This document shows positions 7,468-16,686 of a stretch of 64,000 nucleotides of DNA, one piece after another; position 1 is the first letter of the stretch, and the number at the start of each line of letters is the position of its first letter. The translations under genes were made by a program, and so were the position numbers. The notes beneath the pieces are model-generated. The model worked only from the letters and a program-made list of their open reading frames with translations, ran no database searches and was not told the DNA's origin. This stretch comes from Bog-159 sp963709155 (GTDB taxonomy: Bacteria; Acidobacteriota; Terriglobia; Bryobacterales; Bryobacteraceae), in contig CAVPVD010000003.1 in assembly GCA_963709155.1 (NCBI GenBank), positions 62,001-126,000 on the forward strand, in the 5' to 3' direction.

Positions 7468-8742
7468 ATGGCCGGATTTTCAATGCGCGCGGGACGTATG
7501 CTGCCGGCTTTGGCGCTGCTGGGGGCTGCCGCGTGGGCGCAGCCGCCGGATCGGGATGCGTTCGTCGAAGACCTGGAGCATCGCGCATTTCTGTTCTTCT
7601 GGGAACGGGCCGACCCGCGGACCGGGCTGGTGCTGGACAGGGCCAAGGCGGATGGCAGCCCGGAGCCGCGGCGCATCGCCAGCACAGCCGCCACCGGTTT
7701 CGGGCTGACGGCGCTGGCGATCGGGGCGGAACACGGCTGGATCCCGCGCCAGCAGGCTGAAACGCGCGCGCTGGCCACGCTGCGATTTCTCGCGGAGGGG
7801 ATGACGCGCGAGCACGGCTGGTTTTACCACTTCATCGATCTTCGGGACGGAGCGCGGCAGTGGAAGAGCGAGCTTTCCTCCATCGACACCGCGCTGTTGA
7901 TGGCCGGGGTGCTGACCGTGCGCGAATACTTCGGCGAACAATCCGAGGTTGGGCGTTTGGCGGAATCGATCTACGAAGCGGTCGATTTTCAGTGGATGCT
8001 CAACGGCGACGCCAAACTGCTCTCCATGGGCTGGAAGCCGGAATCGGGATTCCTGAAGTCCCGCTGGGACAAGTACTGCGAACTCGGCATTCTTTACCTG
8101 GAGGCGATCGGGTCGCCCGGACATGCGATCCCGGCGGATGCCTGGTACGCCTGGCGGCGGCCACGCGTGCATTATGAAGGTTACGATTACATCTCCGGCG
8201 GGCCTTTGTTCACCCACCAGTACTCGCAGGCGTGGGTCGATTTTCGGGGACGGCGCGAAGATCGCGGCGAGCATACCGACTGGTTTCAGAACTCCGTAAT
8301 CGCCACCGAGGCACATCGCGCGTTTTGCATCAACCTGCGGGGGAAGTTTCCGGATTACGGCCCGGATGCGTGGGGGATCACGGCTTCCGATAGCGCCAAG
8401 GGTTACATCGCGTGGGGGGGGCCGCCGATGAACCCCGCCATCGACGGCACCTTAGTTCCGTGCGCTCCGGGCGGGTCGCTGATGTTAACGCCGGATCTCG
8501 CGCGGCGGGCCTTGCTCAATATGCAGGGCATGCTGGACGGCCGCGTCTACACGCACTACGGCTTTGTGGACGCCTTCAACCCATTGACCCGGTGGGTGGA
8601 TCGGGACGTGATCGGGATCGACGTGGGAATCACGCTGCTGAGCGCCGAGAATATGCGGACGGGCAATGTTTGGCATTGGTTCATGCGCAACGGCAGCATT
8701 CGTTCCGCGATGGAGAAGGCGGGACTAAGGATGGGGAAGTAA
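7468..8742 (+). CDS. Secreted glucoamylase-like / GH144-type beta-1,2-glucanase
   Basis: 424 residues. An N-terminal signal peptide (residues ~7-24, 'LPALALLGAAAWAQ') precedes a single alpha/alpha-toroid catalytic domain. Signature segments of the Glycoamylase/GH144 family are all present: 'FFWERADPRTGLVLDRA', 'ASTAATGFGLTALAIG', 'ELSSIDTALLMAGVLT', 'SMGWKPESGFL', 'LFTHQYSQAWVDFRG', 'FQNSVIATEAHRAFC', 'WGITASDSAKGYIAWGGPP', 'YGFVDAFNP' and 'DVIGIDVGITLLSAEN'. GH144 members hydrolyse beta-1,2-glucans; some relatives act on other glucans, so substrate is inferred. Length is full for the family. It stands alone between a family A repeat and a convergent TonB receptor gene, with which it may work at the cell surface. 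Confidence 0.88.
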   Translation: MAGFSMRAGRMLPALALLGAAAWAQPPDRDAFVEDLEHRAFLFFWERADPRTGLVLDRAKADGSPEPRRIASTAATGFGLTALAIGAEHGWIPRQQAETRALATLRFLAEGMTREHGWFYHFIDLRDGARQWKSELSSIDTALLMAGVLTVREYFGEQSEVGRLAESIYEAVDFQWMLNGDAKLLSMGWKPESGFLKSRWDKYCELGILYLEAIGSPGHAIPADAWYAWRRPRVHYEGYDYISGGPLFTHQYSQAWVDFRGRREDRGEHTDWFQNSVIATEAHRAFCINLRGKFPDYGPDAWGITASDSAKGYIAWGGPPMNPAIDGTLVPCAPGGSLMLTPDLARRALLNMQGMLDGRVYTHYGFVDAFNPLTRWVDRDVIGIDVGITLLSAENMRTGNVWHWFMRNGSIRSAMEKAGLRMGK

Positions 8743-8748
8743 GGCAGA

Positions 8749-8805
8749 GCGGGACTTAAAAGTCCCGCCGGCAAGCTGAAGCGTGCGCCACGGGCAAGCG
8801 CGGCG
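8749..8805. repeat. Family B palindromic repeat between convergent genes
   Basis: Stem GCGGGACTT-AA-AAGTCCCGC at 8749-8768, followed by a partial 'AAGCTGAAGCGTGCGCCAC' module also seen at 59690 and 57560. It lies exactly between two convergent stop codons, so it may act as a bidirectional transcription block, though no T-tract follows. Confidence 0.6.
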
Positions 8806-8810
8806 GCGGG

Positions 8811-11800
8811 TCAAAAGCTGAAGCGCGCCAGTAACTCCACTACGCGGCCGGCAGTTCCCCCGGGGGAAAGGCCGAAATCCTGATTCTCGATGGTGGAATT
8901 GGCGCTGCCGAAGGCGATGGGCTGAAGGTTCAGTTTATTAAAAATGTTATAGAAGTTAGCGCGGAGGTCGAGCTTGGCCGCCTCGCCCAAGTGCATTCCG
9001 CTCAGGTTGGTCTGCTTGCCGATACTGAAATCGGTTGAAAAATAACTCGGGCCGCGCCAGGAATTACGCCCGATGCCAGGCGGCAGCGTAGTCGGTCCGC
9101 TGGTGGGACTGGTGATGACAAAATATTTCTGCCCGCCGCCGGGAAAGTTGGTGCCGTAGATATAGGCGTTATTAGAAGTACTGTGGCCGGCACCGCCGAG
9201 GTACTCAATAGGACGGATGGGACACAGGGTTTGGCCGCCGGGTGTGGCTTCGGCGGCGCCGCAAGTGACGGGCGTCCAGGGAAAACCGCTGCTGGCCGTG
9301 AAGATACCACTGATGTTGAATCCGCCGAGTAAGTGACCCAGGAAACCCTCCTGCTTCTTGAAGAAGGGCAAGTCATAGAGACTGAAAAAGTTAAAGTATT
9401 GCGGCACGTCGAAATCGGAAGGCCCGTATTCGGTGGCCTGATTCTGCGGATAGGTCTGGTTCGTGACGAAGCCGGGGCCTTCATAGGAATTGGTGTCCAG
9501 GCTTTTCGACCAGCGGTAATTCGCGGTGAACTGAAAGCCATTTGACATGCGCCGCGAGAGAGTCACGAGGAGGGCGTTGAAGTTCGAGTTGACGTCGGGC
9601 TGCGGGCTGTAGACCTGGGTAAACGGGAAGAGCGGTCCGGTGGGATAGAGGAAACTCTCGTTGACCAGGCGGATCTGGTGCCGTCCTTCGGAACCGCTAT
9701 AGCCCGCGGTGGCCACCAGCTTAAAGGGGAGTTGATATTGCAGGTCGAACGAGTAGACCTGGACGAAGGGATTGGGCATATTCTGCTGGGCCATGTACAC
9801 CTGAACCTGGGGCGCGTTCGGATTCGATGGACCGCGGGGCGCGTTCGTGGTGGGATCGATGCCGGTGGCCAGCGCCGGATTCACGGGGTAACTGAATGGG
9901 CTGTTGCTGCTTCCGAGCGCATATAAGATCTGCCCGTTTGCGAAGGGCGTGCCGAACGAGGTGGTGGCGGTGCCGCAGCAGATTCCATAACTGCCGAAGG
10001 AGGGTGGGTCCTGGAACACGTTTTCGAATACGACGCCGGGGATTTCGTTGAAGAACCACGCGTATCCGCCGCGGACGACAAGCTTGTCTCCAGCCGCTTT
10101 AGGGCTCCAGGCGAAGCCCAGCCGGGGGGCGAAATTCTTGTAATCAGGATTGTAGAGCTGGCTGACTACCTTGATATAGGAAGTGTTATAGTCGTCGCCG
10201 GGACCAAAGAAGACGTTACTCAGCTGGCCGTTCTTATCCGAGAGCGGTGAGAAGTACTCCCAGCGCAAGCCCAAGTTAATCGTCAGATTCGGGCGCAGTT
10301 TGAAATCGTCCTGAACGAAGGCGGCATAGTCGCCATCGCGGAGATAATGCTGCGCGGGAGCGGGCGCGCCGTTTTCCGGGTTGGCGTTGATGGCTTCGTA
10401 GATAGGGGCATCGTTGGCGAAGTTCCAGGGACCTTGAAACGTATAAACGGGCCGCGCTCCGCCCGCGAGGTTGTCGTTATTCTGCATCTTGCGGAAGACT
10501 ACGCCGAACTTGAGCCCGTGCCGGCCCAGCATCTTGTTCAGGGTGTCATTTATTTCGTAGGTATTCTGGGCGAAGATGGCCGGGGTGGTACTGCCCTGCG
10601 GGGCGCCGAACTGGATATTGTTGTCGACGCCAGGAATATTCTGAATTTGCAATTCCGGAATGCCCCAGTTGACCAGCGCGGAGCCGGCGATCTGGTTGTC
10701 GGCGAAGCGCGTGAAATTCGCGCGGAGCTGGTTAAATACGGTGGGCGAAAACGTGCGGTTCCAACTGAGGAAATAGGCGCTGTTGAACGGATTGTTGGGC
10801 AGGTCCGCCATGGGGCGGCTCTGGCTGGACGATTGGGCCTGCGTGCCGGAGAGGGGCGTCAGGTAAGTGCTGAACGCGAAGCTGTCGTTGCCGTGGGTGT
10901 AGTCGCCGCGGAAATTGTATTGGTTGCCGCGCTCCAGGCTGGGCGCGCCAAGCACATCGTATTGAATGTCGGGAACTCCGTCGAGGCCGCCGCCCGCTGG
11001 GAATTTGCCGATGTCCACGTATTGGCCGGTTGCGCCGGTAAGGGAACCGATGTCGAGGCCGCCATTCACTTGCTGGCAGGTCCCCGGGGCAAAGCTTGGG
11101 GAACAGGGAACGTTGAGCACCGAGACGACGCGCGGCGCAATTCCGGGTGAGGAGAAAACTTTGGCGGCGACGGAATTGGGGTAGGCGGCGATGACGGCCT
11201 GGCGGTATTGCGGCGTCTCCACCCAGTTTTCGTAGGGAGCGTCGGTGCGATTGGTCAGTCCTTCATAGCTAAAGAAGAAAAACAGCTTGTCCTTCACAAT
11301 GGGGCCGCCGACAGATCCGCCGTACTGGCGGAAGCGCGTATCTACGCGCACCGGAGGGGCGCCGAAGGGTCCACCGTATTTGTTATAGGCGTTGAGATTC
11401 GGATCCTGGAATTGAAAGAAACCGCTGCCGTGAAACTGGTCGGTGCCATTCTTGGAAATGGTTTCGATCTGCGCGCCGGAGTTGCGGCCGTAGGAGGCGT
11501 CGTAGGCCTCGGAGTGAACCACGATCTGCTTTACGGATTCCTGGTTGGGAGTCACAACGGCCGCGCCGCCCCAGTTCTGGCTGTCGACGGTCACGCCGTC
11601 GATCATGAAGTTATTATCCGACAGGCGCTGGCCGTTGGCGGAAATGGGGACCTGATTTTCTGTTTGGAAGATGGATGTGTTTGAGCCGCCGGGCCCCGTG
11701 GTATTGGGCAGGTTGACGGCGTTCCCGCTACCGTCGCGCGCGCCGATGCCGAATACACCGGGCGTGAGCCGCAGCAACTCGTAAGGGTCGCGGCCAATCT

Positions 11801-12248
11801 GGGGCAGGCGCTCCACTTCCTGGGTAGTGAGGGTACCTGAAACGTCCGCGTTTTCGGTTTGGATGGCGGGATTATTCTCCGCGGATACGGTGACCGATTC
11901 GGTAACCTGGCCAGGTGACAGCGTCAGATTTACGCCTTGAGTCTGCTCCGCGAGGACTTGAATATTCTCGCTGGTTTCCTGTTTGAATCCGTTGGCCTCC
12001 GCGGTGATGGTGTAACGGCCCGGAGCCAGACCCTCAAAGCGATAAACGCCTTCGCCCGAGCTTTGGGTGGTTTGTTCCTTGTGGGTTTCGGCGCTGGTGA
12101 GGGTGACTTTGGCGTTGGGCACCGCCGCGCCGGAAGGATCGCTGATGGTGCCCTGGATGACGGCGTTAAACTGGGCCGCGGCGGGAAGAGCCGGGAGCAG
12201 CAAGAGGCAGGCGTACGAGAGAATGCGGCGCCACGGGAATATCAACAC
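8811..12248 (-). CDS. TonB-dependent receptor, Oar-like, with carboxypeptidase-regulatory-like domain
   Basis: 1145 residues from a GTG at 12248, preferred because AAGGAG lies 7 bases upstream and a classical signal peptide follows ('ILSYACLLLLPALPAAAQ'); longer ATG starts would put ~69 residues before it. Residues ~25-110 are a CarboxypepD_reg-like beta sandwich ('VIQGTISDPSGAAVPNAKVTL'). The plug domain includes 'NNFMIDGVTVDSQNWGG' and 'VVHSEAYDASYGRNSGAQI'. The rest is a large beta-barrel ending in Phe (ELLARFSF), the outer-membrane insertion signal. Oar-like receptors of Acidobacteria import large ligands, perhaps glycans, through the outer membrane. It may serve the convergent glucanase gene, but there is no direct evidence. 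Confidence 0.93.
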   Translation of the reverse strand: MLIFPWRRILSYACLLLLPALPAAAQFNAVIQGTISDPSGAAVPNAKVTLTSAETHKEQTTQSSGEGVYRFEGLAPGRYTITAEANGFKQETSENIQVLAEQTQGVNLTLSPGQVTESVTVSAENNPAIQTENADVSGTLTTQEVERLPQIGRDPYELLRLTPGVFGIGARDGSGNAVNLPNTTGPGGSNTSIFQTENQVPISANGQRLSDNNFMIDGVTVDSQNWGGAAVVTPNQESVKQIVVHSEAYDASYGRNSGAQIETISKNGTDQFHGSGFFQFQDPNLNAYNKYGGPFGAPPVRVDTRFRQYGGSVGGPIVKDKLFFFFSYEGLTNRTDAPYENWVETPQYRQAVIAAYPNSVAAKVFSSPGIAPRVVSVLNVPCSPSFAPGTCQQVNGGLDIGSLTGATGQYVDIGKFPAGGGLDGVPDIQYDVLGAPSLERGNQYNFRGDYTHGNDSFAFSTYLTPLSGTQAQSSSQSRPMADLPNNPFNSAYFLSWNRTFSPTVFNQLRANFTRFADNQIAGSALVNWGIPELQIQNIPGVDNNIQFGAPQGSTTPAIFAQNTYEINDTLNKMLGRHGLKFGVVFRKMQNNDNLAGGARPVYTFQGPWNFANDAPIYEAINANPENGAPAPAQHYLRDGDYAAFVQDDFKLRPNLTINLGLRWEYFSPLSDKNGQLSNVFFGPGDDYNTSYIKVVSQLYNPDYKNFAPRLGFAWSPKAAGDKLVVRGGYAWFFNEIPGVVFENVFQDPPSFGSYGICCGTATTSFGTPFANGQILYALGSSNSPFSYPVNPALATGIDPTTNAPRGPSNPNAPQVQVYMAQQNMPNPFVQVYSFDLQYQLPFKLVATAGYSGSEGRHQIRLVNESFLYPTGPLFPFTQVYSPQPDVNSNFNALLVTLSRRMSNGFQFTANYRWSKSLDTNSYEGPGFVTNQTYPQNQATEYGPSDFDVPQYFNFFSLYDLPFFKKQEGFLGHLLGGFNISGIFTASSGFPWTPVTCGAAEATPGGQTLCPIRPIEYLGGAGHSTSNNAYIYGTNFPGGGQKYFVITSPTSGPTTLPPGIGRNSWRGPSYFSTDFSIGKQTNLSGMHLGEAAKLDLRANFYNIFNKLNLQPIAFGSANSTIENQDFGLSPGGTAGRVVELLARFSF

Positions 12249-12379
12249 GGTAGTCTCCTTGGACTCATTCGATTGACCCGATGCCAGCATAAGCTTCCGG
12301 CCGCTCGAAAACAAGTGACTTACTTCACGTTTGGCGGAGTACGGTGTGTCACCGCACACTAAGTAAGAGAAAGTAAGTT

Positions 12380-12752
12380 GTGTAAACCACAGGCTGCCGG
12401 CTAAAAGCCGGTTCTGAGGCTTTCTCGTGATGACTGGCCTCAGCCCGTGGCGCACCGTCGAAAACTCACCGTGGGGCGGGCAATCATGCCCGCAGCCGCC
12501 TTTTCAGGCGGCTAAGCCGGCTGGAAAGCCGGCTGCGGCCAAGATTGGCCGCCCCACAACTCGAGCGGCAATGGGGTCTCAGGGTAGCGTGCTGTGGCGG
12601 ACTTCAGTTCGCCGTGGGCGGGACTTTTGAGTCCCGCTATTGCGTGTAGAGCTAAGGGCGTGCGCCACGGGCAAGCGGCCGGTAATCACGAGAAACGTCC
12701 AAATTCCAGAGCCGGCTAAAAGCCGGCTGCGGGCAGGATTGCCCGCCCTCCA
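12380..12752. repeat. Composite array of family B palindromes
   Basis: About 370 bases between the TonB receptor and an ADOP gene with no convincing gene. It holds a chain of stems: GCCGGCTAAAAGCCGG (12390), GCGGGCAATCATGCCCGC (12477), AGCCGGCTGGAAAGCCGGCT (12517), GCGGCCAAGATTGGCCGC (12536), GCGGGACTTTTGAGTCCCGC (12618), the GTGCGCCAC module (12660), AGCCGGCTAAAAGCCGGCT (12711) and GCGGGCAGGATTGCCCGC (12729). This is the largest array of the family in the window. Between it and 12249 are only the receptor's upstream sequences. Confidence 0.7.
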
Positions 12753-12753
12753 G

Positions 12754-15300
12754 CTACTCGTGGCGGAGGGAAGTCATAGGATCTACGGCGGAGGCGCGGC
12801 GCGCGGGGCCCCAGGCGGCGGCGAAGCCGGTGATGGCCATTAGCGCCGCGACGGCCACGAAACTGGCCGGATCGCTGGGGCGCAACCCGGGGACCAGGAA
12901 CATGGCCAGTGGTTTCACCAGGAAAAACGCGCAGAGCAGGCCGGCGGCAGAGCCGATCAGAATCAGGCGGGCGGCGCCGGCCAACACCATGAATGCCACG
13001 TCGCGACGGTTCGCGCCTAGCGCCAGACGCACGCCGATCTCGCGTGTACGGCGGCTGACCGAGTACACCATCACGCCATAGAGGCCAATGGTGGCCAGCA
13101 GCAGGCCCAACACGCCGACGCCTCCCAACAGGACCGCGCCCACCTGGCTGGGAAGGAAGGCCAGCCCAATGCTGGAATAAAGCGTGGCCACTTCCAGGCC
13201 GGCATCCGGCTCGGCGCGGCGCAGGGTGGCGCGCACCGCCCGCAACTCGGTGGCAGGCGGCGTGGAACTTCTAACCACGAACTCCAAGCGCGTGCGTTCG
13301 TTATCGATGCGTGACAGGTCCTCGTAAAGCTGCGGCTGAGGTTCTTCGCCGATCGAGAGATTCTTGGTCGGATCCACGATGCCCACGACCCTGTAGGGCA
13401 GGCGGTCTTCGCCGTAACGAAAAAGGCGGCCGAGGGGATCGCGATCCGCCAGGTAACGCAGCGCAAACGTCCGGTTTACGATCACGGGATTCGCGCCGGA
13501 ATCGGCGCCCGGCTGGAAAGTATGCCCGCGATGAATGGGGATATCCATAACGCGAAAGTAATCCGGCGAAACCGCATTCCAATAGTAGAACGTGCTCTCC
13601 GTCTTGCCGGTATCGAGGAGCTTCATCATGCCGCCAAAACGAGTGCCCCCATTGAATGGAACGACGCGCGCCGCCGCCGCGGATTCGATGCCTGGCAGGG
13701 CGGGCAGTTCGCGCAGGGCAGCGGTGACGTAGGCGCGCTTCCGGGCGACATCCTTATATGCCTGGGGCGGCAGATTCACGTCGGCGTAGATGGTGTGGCG
13801 TACGTCGAAACCGGGGCTGATGGCGTTCGATCGCCACAGATTTCGCAAGAAGAGGAAACCCGCCGTCAGCACCACCAGCGAAAGCGCCAACTGCGCTACG
13901 ACGAGCGCGCGTTGCAGCCGCATGCGGCCCTCGCGGCGCAGGCTCGGGGCGATCGATTGGCGAACGGATCGCCAGGCGGGCAGCAGTCCGCAAACCAGGG
14001 TGGCGAAGGCGGCGAGCAGGACGGCGTAGAGAGTCACACGCCAATCGAGCGTGAGGTGCAGGCGGATGGGAATCGGCAGGGGCAATTGAAGTTCTTCGAC
14101 CGCCGAAGCCATCGCTTCGCGCAGGAGCAGTCCGCAAGCCACGCCCGCCAGCGAGAGCAAAGCGGTCTCGACCAGCAGTTGCTGCACCAGGCGTGCGCGG
14201 CCGGCGCCCAGCGAGACGCGGATGGCCAGCTCCTGGCGGCGCGCGGAACCCCGCGCCAGCAGCAGGCTGGCGACATTCACGCACGCGATGATCAACACCA
14301 GGCCGACCACCACCAGGAGCATCGCGAAGAACAGGCCCACCGTCTGCATTTCAGTCTCGCTTTTGATGCGGTCGAATCCGCCAACTGCGGATACCTGGAT
14401 GCCATCTGCATAACGATTGGATTCGGGAAGCGTGTTGGGCATTTCCTTGTCCAGCCGTTTGGCCACGGCGACCAGTCCGGCGCGCGCCTGGCCCAGCGTC
14501 ATGCCGGGCTTCAGCCGCGCGTAGATGGCCAAGATGGTATCGTCCAGGTAACGCGGAACGAACAGGTCGGGCGAATAGCCGAAGCCGATCAGAGAGCGGA
14601 AATCCTTCGGTAGAATCCCAACCACGGTATAGGACCGGCCGTTCAAATGGATCGCACGGCCCAATACCGACGGGTCGCCGTGCAGGCGGGAACGCCAGAA
14701 ATGATCGCCGAGGACCGCCACCTCATCGGGATCCTGGGGTAGAATGCCGCGTCCGAGGGCCACGGGAACGCCCAGCGCCGCGAAGTAGTTCTTGGTCAGC
14801 AGGACGGTGGAGACCTGACGGGTTTCGGCGCCATCGTTCCAGTTGACTAAGGCCTCTTCGTTCTCGCCTACGACGTCCGCAAAGAAGCCGCTGGCGCGCA
14901 CGAACTCGACGACTTCCTTACTCGCATGGCTGTTGCCTGCCAGGCGCACGGATACGACGGTGCGGGCGTCCGTGACGGAAGGCTCGCTGAGCAGAAACTC
15001 CGTGGCCATGGAGAAGATCCCGGTATTGATGCCGATCCCCAGGCCGAGCGAGAGCAGGGCGGTGACCACCAGCGCGGGACTGCGGCGCAGGCTGCGGGCG
15101 CCGTAGACTATATCGCGCCAGAGGTTCTCGACCAAAGTAAAGCGCCACAAGTCGCGCGCCTGCTCTTGCAGTACGGTGGTATTGCCGATGGGGATGGGGT
15201 TGCCGTGCGCGGCGGCCATGTCGCGGTGAAAGGCCAGTTCGGCTGCGACATCGCGTTCCATCGAGCGGCGGCGGAAAAGTTTGAGCAAGAGATTGGGCAT
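12754..15300 (-). CDS. ADOP family ABC-transporter permease, second copy
   Basis: 848 residues with the same order of parts as the first ADOP gene: a shorter soluble N-terminal domain (residues 1-65), a first helix ('SPALVVTALLSLGLGIGINT'), periplasmic MacB-like domain, 'IACVNVASLLLARGSARRQELAIR' at ~330-355, two helices, a second periplasmic domain, and a C-terminal FtsX block ('RTREIGVRLALGANRRDVAF'). It ends 'DPMTSLRHE', as the first copy ends 'EPVEALRHE'. The substrate is unknown. It follows a PadR gene after a 27-base gap. The two ADOP copies diverge strongly, so this is an old duplication or independent acquisition, not a recent tandem event. Confidence 0.93.
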   Translation of the reverse strand: MPNLLLKLFRRRSMERDVAAELAFHRDMAAAHGNPIPIGNTTVLQEQARDLWRFTLVENLWRDIVYGARSLRRSPALVVTALLSLGLGIGINTGIFSMATEFLLSEPSVTDARTVVSVRLAGNSHASKEVVEFVRASGFFADVVGENEEALVNWNDGAETRQVSTVLLTKNYFAALGVPVALGRGILPQDPDEVAVLGDHFWRSRLHGDPSVLGRAIHLNGRSYTVVGILPKDFRSLIGFGYSPDLFVPRYLDDTILAIYARLKPGMTLGQARAGLVAVAKRLDKEMPNTLPESNRYADGIQVSAVGGFDRIKSETEMQTVGLFFAMLLVVVGLVLIIACVNVASLLLARGSARRQELAIRVSLGAGRARLVQQLLVETALLSLAGVACGLLLREAMASAVEELQLPLPIPIRLHLTLDWRVTLYAVLLAAFATLVCGLLPAWRSVRQSIAPSLRREGRMRLQRALVVAQLALSLVVLTAGFLFLRNLWRSNAISPGFDVRHTIYADVNLPPQAYKDVARKRAYVTAALRELPALPGIESAAAARVVPFNGGTRFGGMMKLLDTGKTESTFYYWNAVSPDYFRVMDIPIHRGHTFQPGADSGANPVIVNRTFALRYLADRDPLGRLFRYGEDRLPYRVVGIVDPTKNLSIGEEPQPQLYEDLSRIDNERTRLEFVVRSSTPPATELRAVRATLRRAEPDAGLEVATLYSSIGLAFLPSQVGAVLLGGVGVLGLLLATIGLYGVMVYSVSRRTREIGVRLALGANRRDVAFMVLAGAARLILIGSAAGLLCAFFLVKPLAMFLVPGLRPSDPASFVAVAALMAITGFAAAWGPARRASAVDPMTSLRHE

Positions 15301-15327
15301 GCTTCCTCCTTTGTGGGCAGTGGGGAA

Positions 15328-15666
15328 CTAGGGCTGGCGCGCAAGCACGCGTTGGACTCCGAGCGAGAGGCGGTTCCAGGTTTCCTGCTCGGCGGCCAGC
15401 AATTTCTTGCCGCGTTTGGTGATCTCGTAGAATTTGGCTTTGCGGTTGTTTTCGGAAACTCCCCAGTGCGCGGCGATTGCGCCATCGAGTTCCAGGCGGT
15501 AGAGGGCCGGATAGAGCGAGCCTTCCTCCACTTTGAGCGCCTGGTCCGAGAGCAGGTGGATGGTTTGGGCGATGGAATAGCCGTGTAGGGCGCCGCGTTG
15601 CAGGGCATGCAGGATCAGAAGATCGAGGGTACCCTGGAGCAGCATTGGGGAATCGGATTTGGCCAT
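15328..15666 (-). CDS. PadR-family transcriptional repressor, second copy
   Basis: 112 residues. 'LLQGTLDLLILHALQRGALHGYSIAQTI' and 'VEEGSLYPALYRLELDGAIAAHWG' form the PadR winged helix; the tail 'GKKLLAAEQETWNRLS' is the dimerisation helix. The upstream promoter has the same -35/-10 hexamers as the first PadR gene, about 30 bases before the ATG here. It likely controls its own transcript and the ADOP gene behind it. Confidence 0.93.
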   Translation of the reverse strand: MAKSDSPMLLQGTLDLLILHALQRGALHGYSIAQTIHLLSDQALKVEEGSLYPALYRLELDGAIAAHWGVSENNRKAKFYEITKRGKKLLAAEQETWNRLSLGVQRVLARQP

Positions 15667-15695
15667 GAGTGCGTTTCCTATGACGATCTATGGGT

Positions 15696-15725
15696 AGTAT
15701 GGGGCAGGTTGCCCTAGATTGTCAA
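15696..15725 (-). promoter_or_regulatory. Sigma-70-type promoter of PadR/ADOP pair 2
   Basis: TTGACA (15720-15725) and CATACT (15696-15701) on the minus strand, 18 bases apart. A GGGCAACCTGCCC inverted repeat falls between the two boxes and is a candidate PadR operator. Confidence 0.65.
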
Positions 15726-15849
15726 GGGGGAAATTGGGCTTTTGGCGGCAAATCGGAAATCGGATAAGCTGTACGGACGTGCATCTATCGGGATGCTGCC
15801 GAACCGGGAGGTATTGCGCACGAGATCGACCGGTATTACCATAAAGTGG

Positions 15850-16092
15850 ATGCAAACCATTTCATTGAAATTGCCGGAGGATCTTCTTGCGGATCTCGAG
15901 CGCGAGGCGAAGGCGCGGCGTGTGAGCAAGTCCGCCCTGGTGCGCGAGAGCCTGGAAGCCGCTCTGCGGCGCCCATCACGCCGTGGCGCCGCCTCCTGCT
16001 ATGACCTGGCTCGTGATCTTGCGGGATCGGTAAAGGGTCTACCCTGCGATCTCGCCAGCAATCCGAAATACCTGGAGGGATTCGGCGAGTGA
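15850..16092 (+). CDS. Ribbon-helix-helix antitoxin of a VapBC-type pair
   Basis: 80 residues from ATG 15850: 'MQTISLKLPEDLLADLEREA' then 'ARRVSKSALVRESLEAAL', the strand-helix-helix of CopG/RHH antitoxins. The C-terminal half ('YDLARDLAGSVKGLPCDLASN') is the usual toxin-wrapping tail. An in-frame ATG at 15742 would add 36 non-matching residues, so it is rejected. The stop codon overlaps the start of the PIN-domain toxin gene. Such pairs repress their own promoter through the antitoxin. Confidence 0.85.
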   Translation: MQTISLKLPEDLLADLEREAKARRVSKSALVRESLEAALRRPSRRGAASCYDLARDLAGSVKGLPCDLASNPKYLEGFGE

Positions 16093-16508
16093 TGGGGCCG
16101 GTGGGTCTACTCGACACCGGACCGCTGGTGAGCTTTCTCGCTACCGGACTGGAACATCACGAATGGGCAACTGCGGAGTGGAAACGGCTGCGTCCCCCGC
16201 TGTTGACGTGCGAGCCGGTCCTCACAGAGGCGGCATTTCTGCTGAAACGGGAGGGGCGCGATACGGATGCTCTGTTTGCTTTATTAGATCGAGGAGTCAT
16301 TCGGATCGGTCTTTCCGTTCAAGAACAGCAGGCGGATCTGCGGGCACTCATGCGCCGCTACCGAAATCGGCCGATGTCACTGGCAGACGCCTGCCTGGTC
16401 CGGCTCTCTGAAATCCACGCAGCCGCCGAGGTGCTCACGCTGGACAGCGATTTCCGAAGCTATCGCCGCCACGGCAATAAGGTAATACCGCTGCGCATGC
16501 CGGAGTGA
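16089..16508 (+). CDS. PIN-domain ribonuclease toxin (VapC-type)
   Basis: About 139 residues. The acidic PIN residues are visible: the LLDTGPLV aspartate near residue 9, Glu in 'EPVLTEAAF', Asp in 'MSLADACLVRL' and Asp in 'VLTLDSDF'. VapC toxins are Mg-dependent RNases that cut tRNA or rRNA when the antitoxin is lost. The gene starts at GTG 16089 or ATG 16092, overlapping the antitoxin stop, so the two are translationally coupled. Full length and intact. Confidence 0.87.
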   Translation: MMGPVGLLDTGPLVSFLATGLEHHEWATAEWKRLRPPLLTCEPVLTEAAFLLKREGRDTDALFALLDRGVIRIGLSVQEQQADLRALMRRYRNRPMSLADACLVRLSEIHAAAEVLTLDSDFRSYRRHGNKVIPLRMPE

Positions 16509-16686
16509 CGGAAGGGTAGCACCGGCCGCGGGCGAACCGTGTGGATTTCGGCGTTAGGACTTTCGAGATGCGCGTTTATCGTTCCAAATCTCGCAGGTGC
16601 CCGTTTACGGACCGCGCCAGACCGGCCAGCCCTGTAGTCACCGTAGAGACTGATGTAGCGCTCGCGAGGAGGGGCGGGAACTCGGC
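16509..16686. other. Intergenic, no feature seen
   Basis: Convergent space between the PIN toxin gene and the minus-strand unknown gene. No open frame with recognisable content and no clear terminator hairpin. Confidence 0.5.

Noticed and set aside
8749..8768. Rho-independent terminator after the GH144-like gene
   Set aside because: The hairpin is strong but no T-run follows on either strand, and the same stem recurs in places where a terminator would make no sense.
12249..12455. 69-residue N-terminal extension of the first TonB receptor
   Set aside because: The extension precedes a proper signal peptide and the GTG at 12248 has AAGGAG at ideal spacing.
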